Assembly: GCA_910584695.1 (NCBI GenBank)
Contig: CAJUBR010000003.1
Span: forward strand, 22,483-86,482
Direction: 5' to 3'
Length of the DNA stretch: 64,000 bases
Origin: an uncultured Lachnospiraceae bacterium
GTDB lineage: Bacteria; Bacillota; Clostridia; Lachnospirales; Lachnospiraceae
Below are positions 34,582-44,335 of the stretch, one piece after another. Below the pieces are notes generated by a model. It made no database searches. It was not told the origin of the DNA and worked only from the letters and a program-made list of their open reading frames with translations. The position numbers and the translations under genes are program-made. Position 1 is the stretch's first letter, and each line of letters starts with the position of its first letter.

Positions 34582-35581
34582 TCTCGTCACCTCCACCACG
34601 AGAAACAACAATCTCGCCTGAATCTTCTAACTTTCGGATAATATTTACAATCTTTTGCTGTGCCTCTTCTACATCTTTCAATCTGATTGGACCCATATAT
34701 TCCATATCTTCCTTTATCATTGCAGCAAGACGGGATGACAAATTATTAAAGATACAGTCTTGAACATCAGCATTTGCATTTTTAAGTGCAGTTGCAAGTT
34801 CGTTATTATCAACCTCTCGAAGAACAGTCTGGATTGCACGATTATCCAGAGTAAGAATATCCTCAAATACAAACATCTTACGTCTGATTTCATCCGCCAG
34901 TTCCGGTTCTTCCACTTCTAAGATTTCCATAATATGCTTCTCTGTTGTTCTGTCAACTGTATTCAAAATAGAAACAATGGCATCTACACCACCAACAATC
35001 GTGTAATCCTGACTGACCAGAGAAGATAATTTCTTTTCCAGTATTTTCTCTACTTCCTTGATGACATCAGGACTGGTACGATCCATTAATGCAATACGCT
35101 TCGCAACATCTGCCTGCTTTTCAGAAGGCAGGGAACCTACAACAGCGGCAGCCTGATTTGGCGGCAGATAAGCCAAAATAAGTGCAATCGTCTGCGGATG
35201 TTCGTCCTGAATAAAATTAAGAAGCTGGGACGGATCTGCCTTTCGCACAAATTCGAAAGGACGGACCTGCAAAGATGCTGTAAGTCTTCCGATCACATCC
35301 ATTGCTTTCTCTTCGCCAAGTGCTTTATCAAGCAGTTCTTTTGCATATCCGATACCGCCTTCTGCAATATATTGCTGGGCCAGACACACTTCATAAAACT
35401 CTTCTAACACTTGTTCCTTTAATTCCGAAGATACACTTCTTGTATTTGCAATTTCCAATGTCAAAGCCTCTATTTCATCTTCTCTCAAATGTTTAAAGAC
35501 TGTTGCCGATTTTTCAGGACCTAGAGAGATCAGAAGAACTGCTGCTTTCTGTGCCCCTGTCATTTCCTCTATATCATACAT
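34571..35581 (-). CDS. fliG: FliG flagellar motor switch protein
   Basis: 336-residue FliG. Conserved parts are the N-terminal TGAQKAAVLLISLGPE, the middle EHPQTIALILAYL (about 129-141) with the EHPQ motif, and the C-terminal torque region around LDNRAIQTVLREVDNNELAT and the MKEDMEYMGP-like end (seen as IKEDMEYMGPIRLKDVEEAQ). It links FliF, FliM and the stators. Ends in SRGGGDEIVV, whose codons carry the fliH ribosome binding site. Confidence 0.97.
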   Translation of the reverse strand: MYDIEEMTGAQKAAVLLISLGPEKSATVFKHLREDEIEALTLEIANTRSVSSELKEQVLEEFYEVCLAQQYIAEGGIGYAKELLDKALGEEKAMDVIGRLTASLQVRPFEFVRKADPSQLLNFIQDEHPQTIALILAYLPPNQAAAVVGSLPSEKQADVAKRIALMDRTSPDVIKEVEKILEKKLSSLVSQDYTIVGGVDAIVSILNTVDRTTEKHIMEILEVEEPELADEIRRKMFVFEDILTLDNRAIQTVLREVDNNELATALKNANADVQDCIFNNLSSRLAAMIKEDMEYMGPIRLKDVEEAQQKIVNIIRKLEDSGEIVVSRGGGDEIVV

Positions 35582-35620
35582 TTTTATTCCGCCTTTCCTT
35601 CAAAACGCTGTATCAATCTT

Positions 35621-37237
35621 TTATTCCCATTCTTCATTTAACCAATTACGGAGCAGTAGTGCAACCTCTTCCGGATTCTCGTCAACAAACCGCTCAATCT
35701 GCTGTCTCGTAGCAGATTTATCACTAAATTCAATATCCTCTAATGCCTGATTTTCTTTTGTCGTTGCAAGGAGGGCTTCAACTGATAATTCTGGTTCTAA
35801 CTCTGTTACTTCTACCGGTTTCATTCCTTTAAATACAACAAAGCAAAGAAGTCCTACAATCAGAATCGCCAGTAAAAACTGTAAATAATTTGTCGCTGTA
35901 TCCGCAACACTCTCTTCTTTCGGATAAAAAAGCGGTACTTCAAATGCCTGAATCTTAATATTATCTGCACTAATACCGGTTGCCTTTTCTACCATTGCAT
36001 AGGTATCTTCATCCACTTCTAACGGTTTTTTCTCTTCGTTTTCTGACTGAAATGTTTCAAAATCCGTTCCTTTTAATTGTCCGGCTTTTTTCATTTTCGC
36101 TTCATCATACACAACATATTTGCTAAGCATCACTGCAATGGAGGAATTTGCTGTATTCACAGTACCAATCGCCTTTTTTGTAAGCGTTGTTGTGGTACTG
36201 GTATCATACGCTTCCTTTATAACATTGGCATTACTGTTCGCAGCAGCACCGTTAGTAATATTATAATCCGTAACCGCACCACCATTAGTATCAGTTCCTG
36301 GAATCCCGGAAGTTCCGTCTGTATTTTCAGCATTATAATAATAATAGCTGTTTTTAGGTCCCGTATCATCTTCCTCGTCATCTGTATATTTATGTTCGTC
36401 TTGAATTTCCGTCTCATCTAAATCAAGATCCAGATTTGCTGCAACTTCTGCATCATTATATACACCGGAATTAACCAGCAGACTTCTGACTTTATCTTCC
36501 AGTCCGCTAGTCACCTGATTGGTTACTTTAACAACTGCTGCACCTTTTCCGGTTGTAGTAGAGGTATCGTTATCCCCCCCAAAAAGCAGAGTTCCTGTCT
36601 GGTCAATAATCCGAATCGTATCGGTTTTTATATTACCGAGACCCGTAGCCACATAATTTGCAATTCCTTCAATACTCGCCTCAGAAAGTTCATCCGTTGT
36701 AGTCAGCATCACACTGGCTGACGTTTCTTTCTCATCCGCAAGTACGGAATTGGAAGAATCCGGAATGGTGATCTGAACGGAAGCCTGTTTCACACCTTGC
36801 ACATGCTGCAAATCATTTGACATCTGTTTTTGCAGGTATATTTTTTTCTTTAACTTTCTTTCGTCATCTGTTGTTGACATACTGGTATCATATAAGTCTT
36901 TCTCACTGTCATCCTTACTCGTGGCGATATTATTCTCTCCCAGTGCAAGTCTGGCATCTGATTCATTTTTTTCATCTACAGAAAACGTTAAGCCATTTCC
37001 GGACACAGTATATTTTATTCCTGCCCCAACCAATACTTCTTTTGCAGCCGCTGCATCTGTTGTATTATCAAATGTTACCAATTCCACATATTTGGTACGG
37101 TTTAGTAATAAAACCAATGCAACCAATGTAAAAATAACCGCTGCCGAAATAGAGATGATCAACGTTTTTTGTTTACTTGTAAAACGATTCCAAAATTCAA
37201 CAAATTTAGTCTGAATTGATTTTAATCTGTCTAACAT
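35621..37237 (-). CDS. fliF: FliF flagellar MS-ring protein
   Basis: 538-residue FliF. An N-terminal membrane helix (about 26-46) precedes the ring-building domains with YTVSGNGLTF, KKIYLQKQMSNDLQHVQGVK and VQITIPDSS. A Thr/Asn/Asp-rich stretch (about 300-345) is longer than usual. A second membrane helix lies at about 450-470, and the C-terminal FliG-binding tail reads ENPEEVALLLRNWLNEE. It is the platform of the basal body. Confidence 0.97.
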   Translation of the reverse strand: MLDRLKSIQTKFVEFWNRFTSKQKTLIISISAAVIFTLVALVLLLNRTKYVELVTFDNTTDAAAAKEVLVGAGIKYTVSGNGLTFSVDEKNESDARLALGENNIATSKDDSEKDLYDTSMSTTDDERKLKKKIYLQKQMSNDLQHVQGVKQASVQITIPDSSNSVLADEKETSASVMLTTTDELSEASIEGIANYVATGLGNIKTDTIRIIDQTGTLLFGGDNDTSTTTGKGAAVVKVTNQVTSGLEDKVRSLLVNSGVYNDAEVAANLDLDLDETEIQDEHKYTDDEEDDTGPKNSYYYYNAENTDGTSGIPGTDTNGGAVTDYNITNGAAANSNANVIKEAYDTSTTTTLTKKAIGTVNTANSSIAVMLSKYVVYDEAKMKKAGQLKGTDFETFQSENEEKKPLEVDEDTYAMVEKATGISADNIKIQAFEVPLFYPKEESVADTATNYLQFLLAILIVGLLCFVVFKGMKPVEVTELEPELSVEALLATTKENQALEDIEFSDKSATRQQIERFVDENPEEVALLLRNWLNEEWE

Positions 37238-37305
37238 ATTGCTCCTTGCCGGATATCATAATCCATTTATCCCTTATTCTCAAATTTTACGAGCCAAATA
37301 TCGGA

Positions 37306-37614
37306 TTAAACCTGCATATTCATAAGCTCTTTATATGCCTCAAGTGCTTTGTTTGTAACCTTTACCGTATACTGCAATGCAATATTAGCTTTTTGCTGAG
37401 CTGCTGCAAGTTCATGGGTACTTGATGCATAACCAAGTGCAAAATTGATTTCTGATTCCTCTGCGGCATTTTGTAATCCATCTGCTTCTTTATACATATT
37501 AATTGCAGAATTTAACAAATGATCAAATGCAGTGCGATTCTCTTTGCTTACCTTTGATAGACTCAAATTTTCTGTTAGTAAGTTTTGTGTATTGTTTATC
37601 GCAGAAACTGCCAT
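37306..37614 (-). CDS. fliE: FliE basal-body junction protein
   Basis: 102 residues. The C-terminal half (INFALGYASSTHELAAAQQK, then ANIALQYTVKVTNKALEAYK and ELMNMQV) fits FliE, which joins the MS ring to the rod. It lies 68 bases upstream of fliF and 90 bases downstream of flgC. Confidence 0.95.
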   Translation of the reverse strand: MAVSAINNTQNLLTENLSLSKVSKENRTAFDHLLNSAINMYKEADGLQNAAEESEINFALGYASSTHELAAAQQKANIALQYTVKVTNKALEAYKELMNMQV

Positions 37615-37704
37615 GTGTATTCACCTACCTGTCATAAATTTATTATACATATTTCTCTTTTCTACGAACAGTCAACAATCCCGTTTACAAGCGGCGGAAT
37701 GTTA

Positions 37705-38148
37705 CTACTGTAATAACTCAAGACCTTTTGCTGCCATTGCTTTTGCCCCGTTAAATACCGTTGCATTTGCCTCGTATGATCTGCTGGCATCAATCAGGTT
37801 TGTCATCTCCGTAACAGTATTCACATTGGGACGTTCCACATATCCGTTTTCGTCTGCATCCGGATGATCCGGGTCATAGGTCAGTATACCATCCGATGAA
37901 TCCTCAACAATGGCAGCAATCTTAACCCCATGTGCCTGATATGTCTCTAATTTGTTATTTAAAACGCTGTCAAACGTCGCACTGGAATTCTCACGAAATA
38001 CTACAGTCTGACGCTTATATACCTGTCCGTTTTCATTACGGGTTGTATTTACATTCGCTATATTCTGGGAAATAATATCCATTCTGGTACGCTGTGCCGT
38101 CATTCCCGAAGCTGCAACATCCATTGCATTAAAAATTCCGCTACTCAT
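37705..38148 (-). CDS. flgC: FlgC proximal rod protein
   Basis: 147 residues. The N-terminal motif FNAMDVAASGMTAQRTRMDI and SQNIANVNTTR, and the C-terminal NTVTEMTNLIDASRSYEANA, are those of FlgC. It lies 14 bases after flgB. Confidence 0.96.
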   Translation of the reverse strand: MSSGIFNAMDVAASGMTAQRTRMDIISQNIANVNTTRNENGQVYKRQTVVFRENSSATFDSVLNNKLETYQAHGVKIAAIVEDSSDGILTYDPDHPDADENGYVERPNVNTVTEMTNLIDASRSYEANATVFNGAKAMAAKGLELLQ

Positions 38149-38162
38149 ATGTTATCCCTCCA

Positions 38163-38555
38163 TTATTGCGATAAAACTGTTCTATATCTGGCAAACTCCT
38201 GTTTCATCAAATCCACTAATGCATCATACCGAATCTGGCTTTGTGCATACATTGCATTTTCCGTATCCACATCCACATTATTGCCGTCAAGACGGTAAGA
38301 CAATGTAGAGGAATCGGTATAAATCAACCCGCCAAAATCTGATAAATGTGTATTAATATCTGCAATGCGTTCATCAAGAGAATCATCTCCTATCATAGCC
38401 TGCTGCAGATAATTTTCAAATGCAACATCTTTTCTTTTATAGTTTGGCGTATCCACATTGGCAAGATTATTTGCAATAATTTCATTTCTGGAATTTGCTG
38501 CATCCGCAGCTTTATTCAGTACATTAACGTAATTGTAAATATTGGTATTGATCAT
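38163..38555 (-). CDS. flgB: FlgB proximal rod protein
   Basis: 130 residues with the rod motif NEIIANNLANVDTPNYKRKD (about 27-46) and the C-terminal coiled coil AQSQIRYDALVDLMKQEFAR. First gene of the flagellar cluster. The ATG at 38555 follows AAAGGAGG with a spacing of 7; the in-frame ATG seven codons upstream precedes that site. Confidence 0.96.
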   Translation of the reverse strand: MINTNIYNYVNVLNKAADAANSRNEIIANNLANVDTPNYKRKDVAFENYLQQAMIGDDSLDERIADINTHLSDFGGLIYTDSSTLSYRLDGNNVDVDTENAMYAQSQIRYDALVDLMKQEFARYRTVLSQ

Positions 38556-38587
38556 ACCGTATCCTCCTTTATTCATAAAAATAACAA

Positions 38588-38634
38588 TAGCAAAAGAAAA
38601 GATTTCCGAAAAAAACCTGCAAATCCTTTTGCTA
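38588..38634 (-). terminator. stem-loop between codY and flgB, probable terminator
   Basis: Arms TAGCAAAAG...GATTT and AAATC...CTTTTGCTA (with a 4-base bulge) enclose a loop containing a T-run, 16 bases after the codY stop. The 3' flank on the minus strand is TTGTTATTTTT, only moderately T-rich. It would partially separate codY from the flagellar cluster; no convincing promoter is seen between it and flgB. Confidence 0.55.
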
Positions 38635-38650
38635 TCATAAAATCCTTTTA

Positions 38651-39421
38651 TTACCTATGCAGTTTGTCTAGTTCGTCAAACACAACTTCATTTAAAACCT
38701 TAATATAGGTTCCTTTCATACCGGAAGATCTGGTTTCAATCACACCGGCACTCTCAAACTTACGAAGTGCATTTACAATAACGGAACGCGTAATACCAAC
38801 TCTGTCTGCAATCTTAGATGCCACTAAAATTCCTTCCATCCCTGAAAGTTCATCGAATACATGAAAAATTGCCTCTTTCTCCGAGCTTGATAACGTCGCA
38901 ACTGCTGAACGGACAATGGATACCTTCCGGTCCTCTTCTGCCGATTCTTCATTCACACTCCGCATCATTTCCAAACCAACCACCGTGGTTCCGTATTCGC
39001 TTAAAATAATGTCATCAATGGTATACTGTCTGCTTTCCTTGTACATAAAAACGGTTCCTAACCGTTCACCTGCTATATCTATGGGAGATATAATCGCCTG
39101 ATAATGATCCAGATTATCGAATTCAAATCCCAGTGTTGCCAGATTGACATTTTCTTTTGTTGACAAAACTCCTAATAATCTTTCATTCAGCATTGGGTCA
39201 ATAAAACCACCCACATTCGCGGCAATTAATTCCGTTATCTCACTGATATCTGAACGGTTCTTAATACCTAAAACCTTTCCCTTCCTACTGATCACCAAAA
39301 CATCAGATTCCAGAATTTCACTTAACACCCTGCAGATATCATTAAAAATAACCTTATGAGAACTGTTATTATGTAAAAGCTGATTAATTTTTCTCGTTTT
39401 ATCTAATAACTGTACGCTCAT
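38651..39421 (-). CDS. codY: CodY global GTP/branched-chain amino acid-sensing repressor
   Basis: 256-residue CodY. The N-terminal GAF domain includes the ligand-loop ISPIDIAGERLGTVFMYKES; the C-terminal winged helix carries the very conserved ASKIADRVGITRSVIVNALR. It senses GTP and branched-chain amino acids and governs nutrient and motility genes, including fla/che in B. subtilis. GGAGGAG precedes the ATG at 39421. The codY-flgB neighbourhood is shared with Bacillus, but here topA directly precedes it with no clpQY or xerC between. Confidence 0.97.
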   Translation of the reverse strand: MSVQLLDKTRKINQLLHNNSSHKVIFNDICRVLSEILESDVLVISRKGKVLGIKNRSDISEITELIAANVGGFIDPMLNERLLGVLSTKENVNLATLGFEFDNLDHYQAIISPIDIAGERLGTVFMYKESRQYTIDDIILSEYGTTVVGLEMMRSVNEESAEEDRKVSIVRSAVATLSSSEKEAIFHVFDELSGMEGILVASKIADRVGITRSVIVNALRKFESAGVIETRSSGMKGTYIKVLNEVVFDELDKLHR

Positions 39422-39477
39422 AGTCTCCTCCATTCGCAAAGTAATTCTAACACAAATTGAAAACAATAACAAGAATT

Positions 39478-41565
39478 TTATGAGATTTCATTATTATCTT
39501 TCTTTATTTTTTCACATACAAACCCACATTCTCCATTGCTGCAGACTAATTTATTTCCTTTTATTAACATAATACTGCCACATTTTTGACATTTTACAGA
39601 AGATGGTTTCTGCCATGACATAAAGTCACATTCCGGGTTATCAATACATCCATAGTACTTTCTTCCCTTCTTTGTCTTTTTCAGAACAATGTCCTTTCCA
39701 CATTTCGGACATTCTACTCCGATCTTTTCATAATATGGCTTTGTAAAACGACATTCCGGGAATCCCGGACAGGCAAGAAACTTTCCATGGGGTCCGTATT
39801 TTATTACGAGATTCTTTCCGCAGACCTCACAAAGTTCGTCTGTCACTTCATCTTCTATCTTGATATGTTCTAATTCCTTGTTTGCTGCCTGAACTGCTTC
39901 TTCCAGATCCGGATAAAAATTAGCCACCACTGTTTTCCAGTTAATGGAACCTTCCTCCACATTATCCAGTAAGGACTCCATATTGGCAGTAAATTCCGTA
40001 TCCACAATAGCAGGAAATGCCTTAACCATAATCTGATTCACCGCTTCCCCAAGCTCTGTCACATAAAGATTCCGATTCTCTTTTACTACATATCTTCTTG
40101 CGAGAATGGTCGAAATGGTTGGGGCATAAGTGCTGGGTCTTCCGATTCCTAATTCTTCCAGCTTCCTTACAAGTGAACCTTCCGTATAATGTGCTGGCGG
40201 CTGGGTAAAGTGCTGCTTGTCAATAAAGCTTTCCACTGTAACCGGCGTATCCTTTCCAATGTTTTTGAATAGATTTTTCTGTTCGTCATTTTCATCTTCC
40301 ATGACATAAACAGCCATAAATCCGTCAAATACAAGCTTTGTTGAAGTTGCACCAAATTCATATCCTCCAGATTCAAACTTGATTGTCTCACTTTCATAGG
40401 TTGCAGACTCCATCCGACTTGCCAGAAAACGGTTATAGATCAACTGATATAAGCGGAACTGTTCTCTCGACAACTGTTCTTTTACCTTAACAGGAGAAAG
40501 GGTTACATCCGTAGGCCGGATTGCCTCATGTGCATCCTGTATCTTTTTTCCGTTGTCTGTCTTTTTATTTTCACTTCCAATATACTCTTTTCCATACTGC
40601 TTCTCAATGTAATCAACTGCTGATGCATTTGCTTCTTCTGAGATACGTACAGAGTCTGTTCTTAAATATGTGATAAGACCGATACTTCCTCTTCCTTTTA
40701 TTTCTACCCCTTCATAAAGCTGCTGTGCAATCCGCATCGTTTTTCCAGTTGCAAAATTTAATTTCTTTGCTGCCTCCTGCTGCAGGGTAGATGTTGTAAA
40801 AGGAAGCGGAGATTTTTTCGTTCTTGTCGCTTTTTTGATGTCCTTAACAGAAAGAGCTGCACCGGCAAGATCTTTTAGCACATGATCCATTTCTTCTTTT
40901 GAATGGATTTCCGCCCTGCCTTTTGGCGTTTTTTGAAGTTTTGCTAAAAACGTCTTTCTGCTTCCATCCGCCCTTACTTCCGCCTCTAAAGTCCAGTATT
41001 CTTCCGGTATAAAGCTGTTAATTTCATCTTCTTTGTCGCAGATTAACCTAAGGGCAACAGACTGAACACGCCCGGCACTTAATCCTCTTTTTATCTTTAC
41101 CCATAAAAGCGGACTGATCTTATAACCCACCATGCGGTCAAGAATGCGTCTTGCCTGTTGGGCATCCACCAGTTTCATATCAATATTTCTTGCATTTTTA
41201 AGAGAACCCTTCACTGCACTTTTGGTAATCTCATTAAAGGTAATTCTTTTAAATTTTTTATCTTCTAGCTTAAGGGCTTTTGACAAATGCCAGGAGATTG
41301 CTTCTCCCTCACGGTCCGGGTCCGTTGCAAGATATATTTTATCTGCCTTCTTAACTTCTTTCCGGAGAGTAGCCAGCAATTCTCCTTTCCCACGAATTGT
41401 AATATATTTGGGTTCAAAATCATGTTCTATATCAATCCCCATCTGGGATTTAGGTAAATCTCTTACGTGTCCGTTAGAAGCAATCACTTCATAAGTACTT
41501 CCAAGAAATTTTTTAATTGTCTTAGCTTTTGCCGGTGACTCCACAATTACAAGGTTCTTTGCCAT
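39478..41565 (-). CDS. topA: DNA topoisomerase I
   Basis: 695-residue type IA topoisomerase. The Toprim domain has IVESPAKAKTIKKFLG near the start and TDPDREGEAISWH at 81-93; the active Tyr is Y300 (ITYLRTDSVR). Three C4 zinc ribbons make up the C-terminal 120 residues (CEVCGKNL..., CPKCGKDIV..., CQKCGSIM...). It relaxes negative supercoils. The start at 41565 (MAKNLV) is typical; dprA ends 30 bases upstream. Confidence 0.97.
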   Translation of the reverse strand: MAKNLVIVESPAKAKTIKKFLGSTYEVIASNGHVRDLPKSQMGIDIEHDFEPKYITIRGKGELLATLRKEVKKADKIYLATDPDREGEAISWHLSKALKLEDKKFKRITFNEITKSAVKGSLKNARNIDMKLVDAQQARRILDRMVGYKISPLLWVKIKRGLSAGRVQSVALRLICDKEDEINSFIPEEYWTLEAEVRADGSRKTFLAKLQKTPKGRAEIHSKEEMDHVLKDLAGAALSVKDIKKATRTKKSPLPFTTSTLQQEAAKKLNFATGKTMRIAQQLYEGVEIKGRGSIGLITYLRTDSVRISEEANASAVDYIEKQYGKEYIGSENKKTDNGKKIQDAHEAIRPTDVTLSPVKVKEQLSREQFRLYQLIYNRFLASRMESATYESETIKFESGGYEFGATSTKLVFDGFMAVYVMEDENDEQKNLFKNIGKDTPVTVESFIDKQHFTQPPAHYTEGSLVRKLEELGIGRPSTYAPTISTILARRYVVKENRNLYVTELGEAVNQIMVKAFPAIVDTEFTANMESLLDNVEEGSINWKTVVANFYPDLEEAVQAANKELEHIKIEDEVTDELCEVCGKNLVIKYGPHGKFLACPGFPECRFTKPYYEKIGVECPKCGKDIVLKKTKKGRKYYGCIDNPECDFMSWQKPSSVKCQKCGSIMLIKGNKLVCSNGECGFVCEKIKKDNNEIS

Positions 41566-41595
41566 AGCTTGGCTCCTTCCAGTTATCATTATTTT

Positions 41596-42705
41596 TTATA
41601 ACTTTATTGCATAATAATTTCTCGCTGTCTCTGCGATGATCCCACTTATGACCATCCTGTTTAAGGTCATACATATTTGCTGGGGTGCAATTTTCAATTC
41701 ATCAATAATATCATCCAGATATTTTGGTTCAATCCGCAAACAACTATACACCATTTTTTCAATAGGTGCAAGTGACATTTTATCTGCAATCTCCTCTACC
41801 CTGTTCAAATCATTTAATTTGGGAACCTTTTTTCTCTCTATTTGAAGAATTTCAAGAACATCTTCCACCTCGGTCACGATATGGGCTCCAAGCTTAATTA
41901 AATTATTACAGCCTGCACTTTTTTCATCCATCACCCGCCCCGGAAGTGCAAAAATCTCTTTCCCCTGCTCAAGCCCCTGATCCACCGTAATAAATGTACC
42001 GCTTTTTTCCATTGCCTCCACCACCAGGATTCCGTCGCAAAAACCTGCAATCAGACGGTTACGCTGTGGAAAGAGCCCCGGTGATGGAGCAATTCCCATA
42101 TTACTTTCGGATAAGATTCCCCCTGACTGCTGCATCCTGATAAATAACCGGTAATTTTCTTTCGGATAAACCTGATCGATTCCTCCTCCCAATATCCCCA
42201 ACGTATAACCGGAAGCCTCCAATGCACCCACATGTGCCATTCCGTCAATACCTCTTGCCAATCCGCTGATAATGGGAACGTGACATTTCGAAAGCTCCCT
42301 TCCGAAAAAACGTGCCATTTCCATTCCGTATCTGGTGCAATTCCTTGCGCCTATAATCGCAATTGCTTTTCTCCCTTCTTCCGGCAGGTGCCCTTTTACA
42401 TATAGACTGTAAGGTGCATCCGGAATCACCCGAAGGCGTTTCGGATATTCTGTCATATCCTGATGTATAAATGATATCCGATTCTCTATCAGTTTTTGAT
42501 AACCGCTTTGTATCCTGTCTTTATCACGGGAAAGCAAAAACGCTTTTTTTTGTTTTTGCGTCTTTAATATAGGAAGAACGACCTCTTCATCCGCCTCATA
42601 AACGGATCTGGGATTTTTAAATACTTCCAGTAATCTGCGTATTGTATCTCTTCCCACCCCGTCTATATTGGTTAACCAGTACCAATAAAAATCCTCCTGC
42701 TTCAT
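41596..42705 (-). CDS. dprA: DprA/Smf DNA-processing protein
   Basis: 369-residue DprA. A SAM-like N-terminal region is followed by the Rossmann-like domain (about 75-290; IAIIGARNCTRYG, ISGLARGIDGMAH, QSGGILSE, FPQRNRLIAG) and a C-terminal winged helix (about 305-369). It loads RecA on incoming single-stranded DNA in transformation. Its 5' end overlaps the yifB stop by 4 bases, so the two are probably coupled. Confidence 0.96.
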   Translation of the reverse strand: MKQEDFYWYWLTNIDGVGRDTIRRLLEVFKNPRSVYEADEEVVLPILKTQKQKKAFLLSRDKDRIQSGYQKLIENRISFIHQDMTEYPKRLRVIPDAPYSLYVKGHLPEEGRKAIAIIGARNCTRYGMEMARFFGRELSKCHVPIISGLARGIDGMAHVGALEASGYTLGILGGGIDQVYPKENYRLFIRMQQSGGILSESNMGIAPSPGLFPQRNRLIAGFCDGILVVEAMEKSGTFITVDQGLEQGKEIFALPGRVMDEKSAGCNNLIKLGAHIVTEVEDVLEILQIERKKVPKLNDLNRVEEIADKMSLAPIEKMVYSCLRIEPKYLDDIIDELKIAPQQICMTLNRMVISGIIAETARNYYAIKL

Positions 42706-44240
42706 ACGACATCGTCACCTCCATGATAAAAATCAGACAGACGGTACGATAATGCCTCCCATATATGCTGGCATTTTACGGCATCCGAATGATCCAGATC
42801 TGCAATAGTTCTTGCAACCTTTAAGACCTTAGAGGCCCCTCTTGCAGACAAACCATATTGCTGAAACGTTTCCTTCCGAAGTGCTTTTTCCTCTCTGCCA
42901 AGAGCACATACATTTTCCAATATATTAGAAGGAATCTGCGAATTATATAAAATTCCAAAGGGTTTTAATCTCCTTTTTTGAACTTCCTGAGCCAACACCA
43001 CCCTCCGTTTGATCTCTTCTGACGTTTCTTCCTTCTTTTCACTATAAAGCTCTTCATAATCAACCTTTTTTACCGATATATTCATATCCATCCGGTCTAA
43101 CATCGGCTCTGATATTTTTTTCAGATAACGGTCAATCTGCGGTCTGGCACAATGACATCTGGACAAATCCGGATAAAAACCACAGGGACAGGGATTCATA
43201 GCTGCTACAAGCATGAATTCACAAGGAAATGTATAACTTCCCTGAAGTCTCGATATGGTAACGCTTCCGTCCTCTAGAGGCTGGCGCATCATTTCGATGA
43301 TATTTTTCTGAAATTCCAGAAATTCATCCAAAAACAGCACCCCGTGATGTGCTAAGCTGATTTCTCCCGGCTTGGGGACTTTTCCTCCACCGATAAGGGC
43401 ATGTGCCGTTATGGAATGGTGCGGCATACGGAACGGACGCCGTTTCATCAGACCAGACTCCGGCTCTAACATGCCGCTTACACTGTAAACCTTTGTTATT
43501 TCGATACTTTCTTCATAAGAAAGTTCCGGCATGATTGTCGGAATCCGTTTTGCTATCATGGATTTTCCTGCTCCGGGAGGCCCCAAATATAAAATGTTGT
43601 GCATTCCGGTCACTGCAATCTCTGTTGCCCTTTTTAAGGTTCTCTGTCCTTTTACATCCGAAAAATCAACTGAAAATGACGGTTCCTTTAAATGTTCATG
43701 ACGGCGGAAGGTTTCCGGTTCCATGCATGAATTTCCCGATAGATGTTCCACAACCTGTTTGAGGCTCTTTGCACCAAAAATTTCTACATCCGGTATAAAA
43801 GAGGCTTCTTTCCGGTTTCCATAGGGAAGGATCACCGTCCGGATGCCTTGCTTTCTTGCAAAATCCACAATGGGTAAAATTCCTCTCACTCCCCGGATAT
43901 CTCCGTTTAACGACAATTCACCGATTAACAGGGTATTTCTTAAACCTTCTTCCGGGATATAACCGTATGCCGCCAATAATGCAATGCTGATGGGTAAATC
44001 AAAAAAAGAACCTTCTTTCCGCACATCTGCGGGAGACAGATTCACGGTTATCCTCTTTGGCGGAACCAGATATCCTGCGTTTTTCAAAGCAGTTTTCACA
44101 CGGTCGCTCGCCTCCCGGACTTCAGATGCTAAAAAGCCTACCATATTAAATACTGGCAGCCCTTCGCTTACATCGGCTTCCACTGTAATGAGCGTTCCCT
44201 CCACTCCATGCAGTGTGCCGCTTAGAACTTGACGATACAT
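42702..44240 (-). CDS. comM: YifB/ComM-family magnesium-chelatase-like AAA ATPase
   Basis: 512 residues. The N-terminal ChlI domain (VEADVSEGLPVFNMVG, RITVNLSPADVRKEG), the central AAA+ core with Walker A GPPGAGKS and Walker B VLFLDEFLEF, and the C-terminal domain (GLSARGASKVLKVARTIADL) define YifB/ComM, which promotes branch migration during natural transformation in Haemophilus and Vibrio. Four Cys (PCPCGFYPDLSRCHC) sit after the Walker B. The start at 44240 follows AGGAG; longer frames run through the hairpin at 44301-44329. Confidence 0.94.
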   Translation of the reverse strand: MYRQVLSGTLHGVEGTLITVEADVSEGLPVFNMVGFLASEVREASDRVKTALKNAGYLVPPKRITVNLSPADVRKEGSFFDLPISIALLAAYGYIPEEGLRNTLLIGELSLNGDIRGVRGILPIVDFARKQGIRTVILPYGNRKEASFIPDVEIFGAKSLKQVVEHLSGNSCMEPETFRRHEHLKEPSFSVDFSDVKGQRTLKRATEIAVTGMHNILYLGPPGAGKSMIAKRIPTIMPELSYEESIEITKVYSVSGMLEPESGLMKRRPFRMPHHSITAHALIGGGKVPKPGEISLAHHGVLFLDEFLEFQKNIIEMMRQPLEDGSVTISRLQGSYTFPCEFMLVAAMNPCPCGFYPDLSRCHCARPQIDRYLKKISEPMLDRMDMNISVKKVDYEELYSEKKEETSEEIKRRVVLAQEVQKRRLKPFGILYNSQIPSNILENVCALGREEKALRKETFQQYGLSARGASKVLKVARTIADLDHSDAVKCQHIWEALSYRLSDFYHGGDDVV

Positions 44241-44300
44241 AAAAACTCCTATTCCATCTTCAAGTATGAACAGATTCATTGTAACGGATAAATCCAAAAT

Positions 44301-44329
44301 AAGCAATGAAAATTTTATTTTCATTGCTT
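44301..44329 (-). terminator. hairpin after nrdR, possible terminator
   Basis: A perfect 13-base inverted repeat (AAGCAATGAAAAT against ATTTTCATTGCTT, 3-base loop) starts 7 bases after the nrdR stop and is followed on the minus strand by ATTTTGG, a weak T-run. Likely ends or attenuates the nrdR transcript before yifB. Confidence 0.6.
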
Positions 44330-44335
44330 ATTCGT

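Noticed and set aside
44241..44324. Longer N-terminus for the YifB/ComM protein
   Set aside because: The extension runs through the perfect hairpin after nrdR and the family start (MYRQVLSGT) with AGGAG fits the ATG at 44240.
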